This document shows, in pieces, positions 6,283-7,116 of a stretch of DNA of 7,116 nucleotides. The translations under genes and the position numbers were made by a program. The notes under the pieces were generated by a model that was not told the DNA's origin, did no database searches, and saw nothing but the letters and a program-made list of their open reading frames with translations. This stretch comes from CAZAPG01 sp964486935. GTDB lineage: Bacteria > Chloroflexota > Anaerolineae > 4572-78 > J111. The number at the start of each line of letters is the position of its first letter. The stretch's first letter is position 1. Location: the NCBI GenBank assembly GCA_964486935.1, contig CAZAPG010000092.1:1-7116 (forward strand), written 5' to 3'.

Positions 6283-6320
6283 ACCGGCATCCAAACAGAA
6301 GGGTGTCGGTTTTTGTTTGT
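6283..6320 (+). terminator. Intrinsic terminator inside the rRNA leader
   Basis: ACCGGCATCC (6283-6292) and GGGTGTCGGT (6301-6310) make a 10-bp stem, eight Watson-Crick and two G-T pairs, with loop AAACAGAA. A T-rich tract (TTTTTGTTTGT, 6310-6320) follows directly. This has the full form of a rho-independent terminator, yet it lies between the rRNA promoters and the 16S gene. It probably acts as an attenuator overcome by antitermination, or ends a separate small RNA of about 155 nt started at P2. Confidence 0.65.
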
Positions 6321-6326
6321 CCAAAA

Positions 6327-6338
6327 GAACCTTAACAA
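6327..6338 (+). promoter_or_regulatory. Second boxA-like site
   Basis: GAACCTTAACAA matches 9 of 12 bases of the E. coli boxA core GCTCTTTAACAA, including the TTAACAA end. It lies just after the leader terminator and about 90 bp before the 16S gene. A boxA close to 16S is common and is thought to serve antitermination and rRNA folding or processing. Confidence 0.4.
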
Positions 6339-6395
6339 CTGAAGAGTGATAGGAATTTATCCAGTGTGATCTGGCCCCAAACTCAATGAGTAATC

Positions 6396-6416
6396 CAAGT
6401 GAGTGTAGCTTACTTG
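6396..6416 (+). other. Hairpin just upstream of 16S rRNA
   Basis: CAAGTGAG (6396-6403) and CTTACTTG (6409-6416) pair over 8 bp with one G-T pair and loop TGTAG, ending 10 bp before the mature 16S. A smaller hairpin CCAG/CTGG occurs at 6361-6374. They may belong to the pre-16S processing region; the partner strand beyond the 16S 3' end is outside the window. Confidence 0.4.
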
Positions 6417-6426
6417 TGACCATACT

Positions 6427-7116
<690 letters not shown>

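Noticed and set aside
6213..6335. A 40-residue arginine-rich open frame in the rRNA leader, with GGAAAG before its ATG
   Set aside because: It runs through the leader hairpin, the terminator and both boxA-like sites, has no recognisable family, and its start overlaps the first boxA-like element. The structured RNA reading explains the bases better.

Overview
The window looks like a chromosomal segment of an uncultured member of the phylum Chloroflexota, most likely class Anaerolineae. The main evidence is the partial 16S rRNA gene at the right edge. It reads GGTAAAACGTAGG after the 515 primer site where most bacteria have GGTAATACGTAGG, it has a strongly shortened V3 hairpin, and it ends with the GTAGATATCGGGAGGAAC block. 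These patterns are recalled as Chloroflexota-like and no database was searched. Every gene seen is on the + strand.

Left third (1-3099): the end of a solute-binding protein gene, then a fused two-domain ABC permease and its ATPase. The permease and ATPase genes overlap by one base (TAATG). Together they form a binding-protein-dependent importer, most like the ferric-iron (Fbp/Sfu/Afu) family. Related polyamine, thiamine and phosphonate importers share this architecture, so the substrate is an inference.

Middle (3100-5957): a 235-bp intergenic region with unusual interleaved inverted repeats and a candidate promoter, followed by dnaX, ybaB (ebfC) and recR in close succession. This is the conserved replication and repair cluster found in many bacteria: the clamp-loader ATPase, a small DNA-binding protein, and the recombination mediator. 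A 10-bp inverted repeat covers the recR stop codon and closes the cluster.

Right third (5958-7116): a control region of about 470 bp for a ribosomal RNA operon, then the first 690 nt of 16S rRNA. The control region has two near-consensus promoters 86 bp apart that share an identical core. Downstream of them is a boxB/boxA-like antitermination site, a long imperfect hairpin, and directly abutting it a good intrinsic terminator with a T-tract. A second boxA-like site lies after the terminator. This suggests that rRNA transcription must pass a leader terminator by antitermination.

No CRISPR array, insertion sequence, tRNA or clearly new protein system was found. The most unusual material is non-coding: the crossing inverted repeats upstream of dnaX and the rRNA leader.
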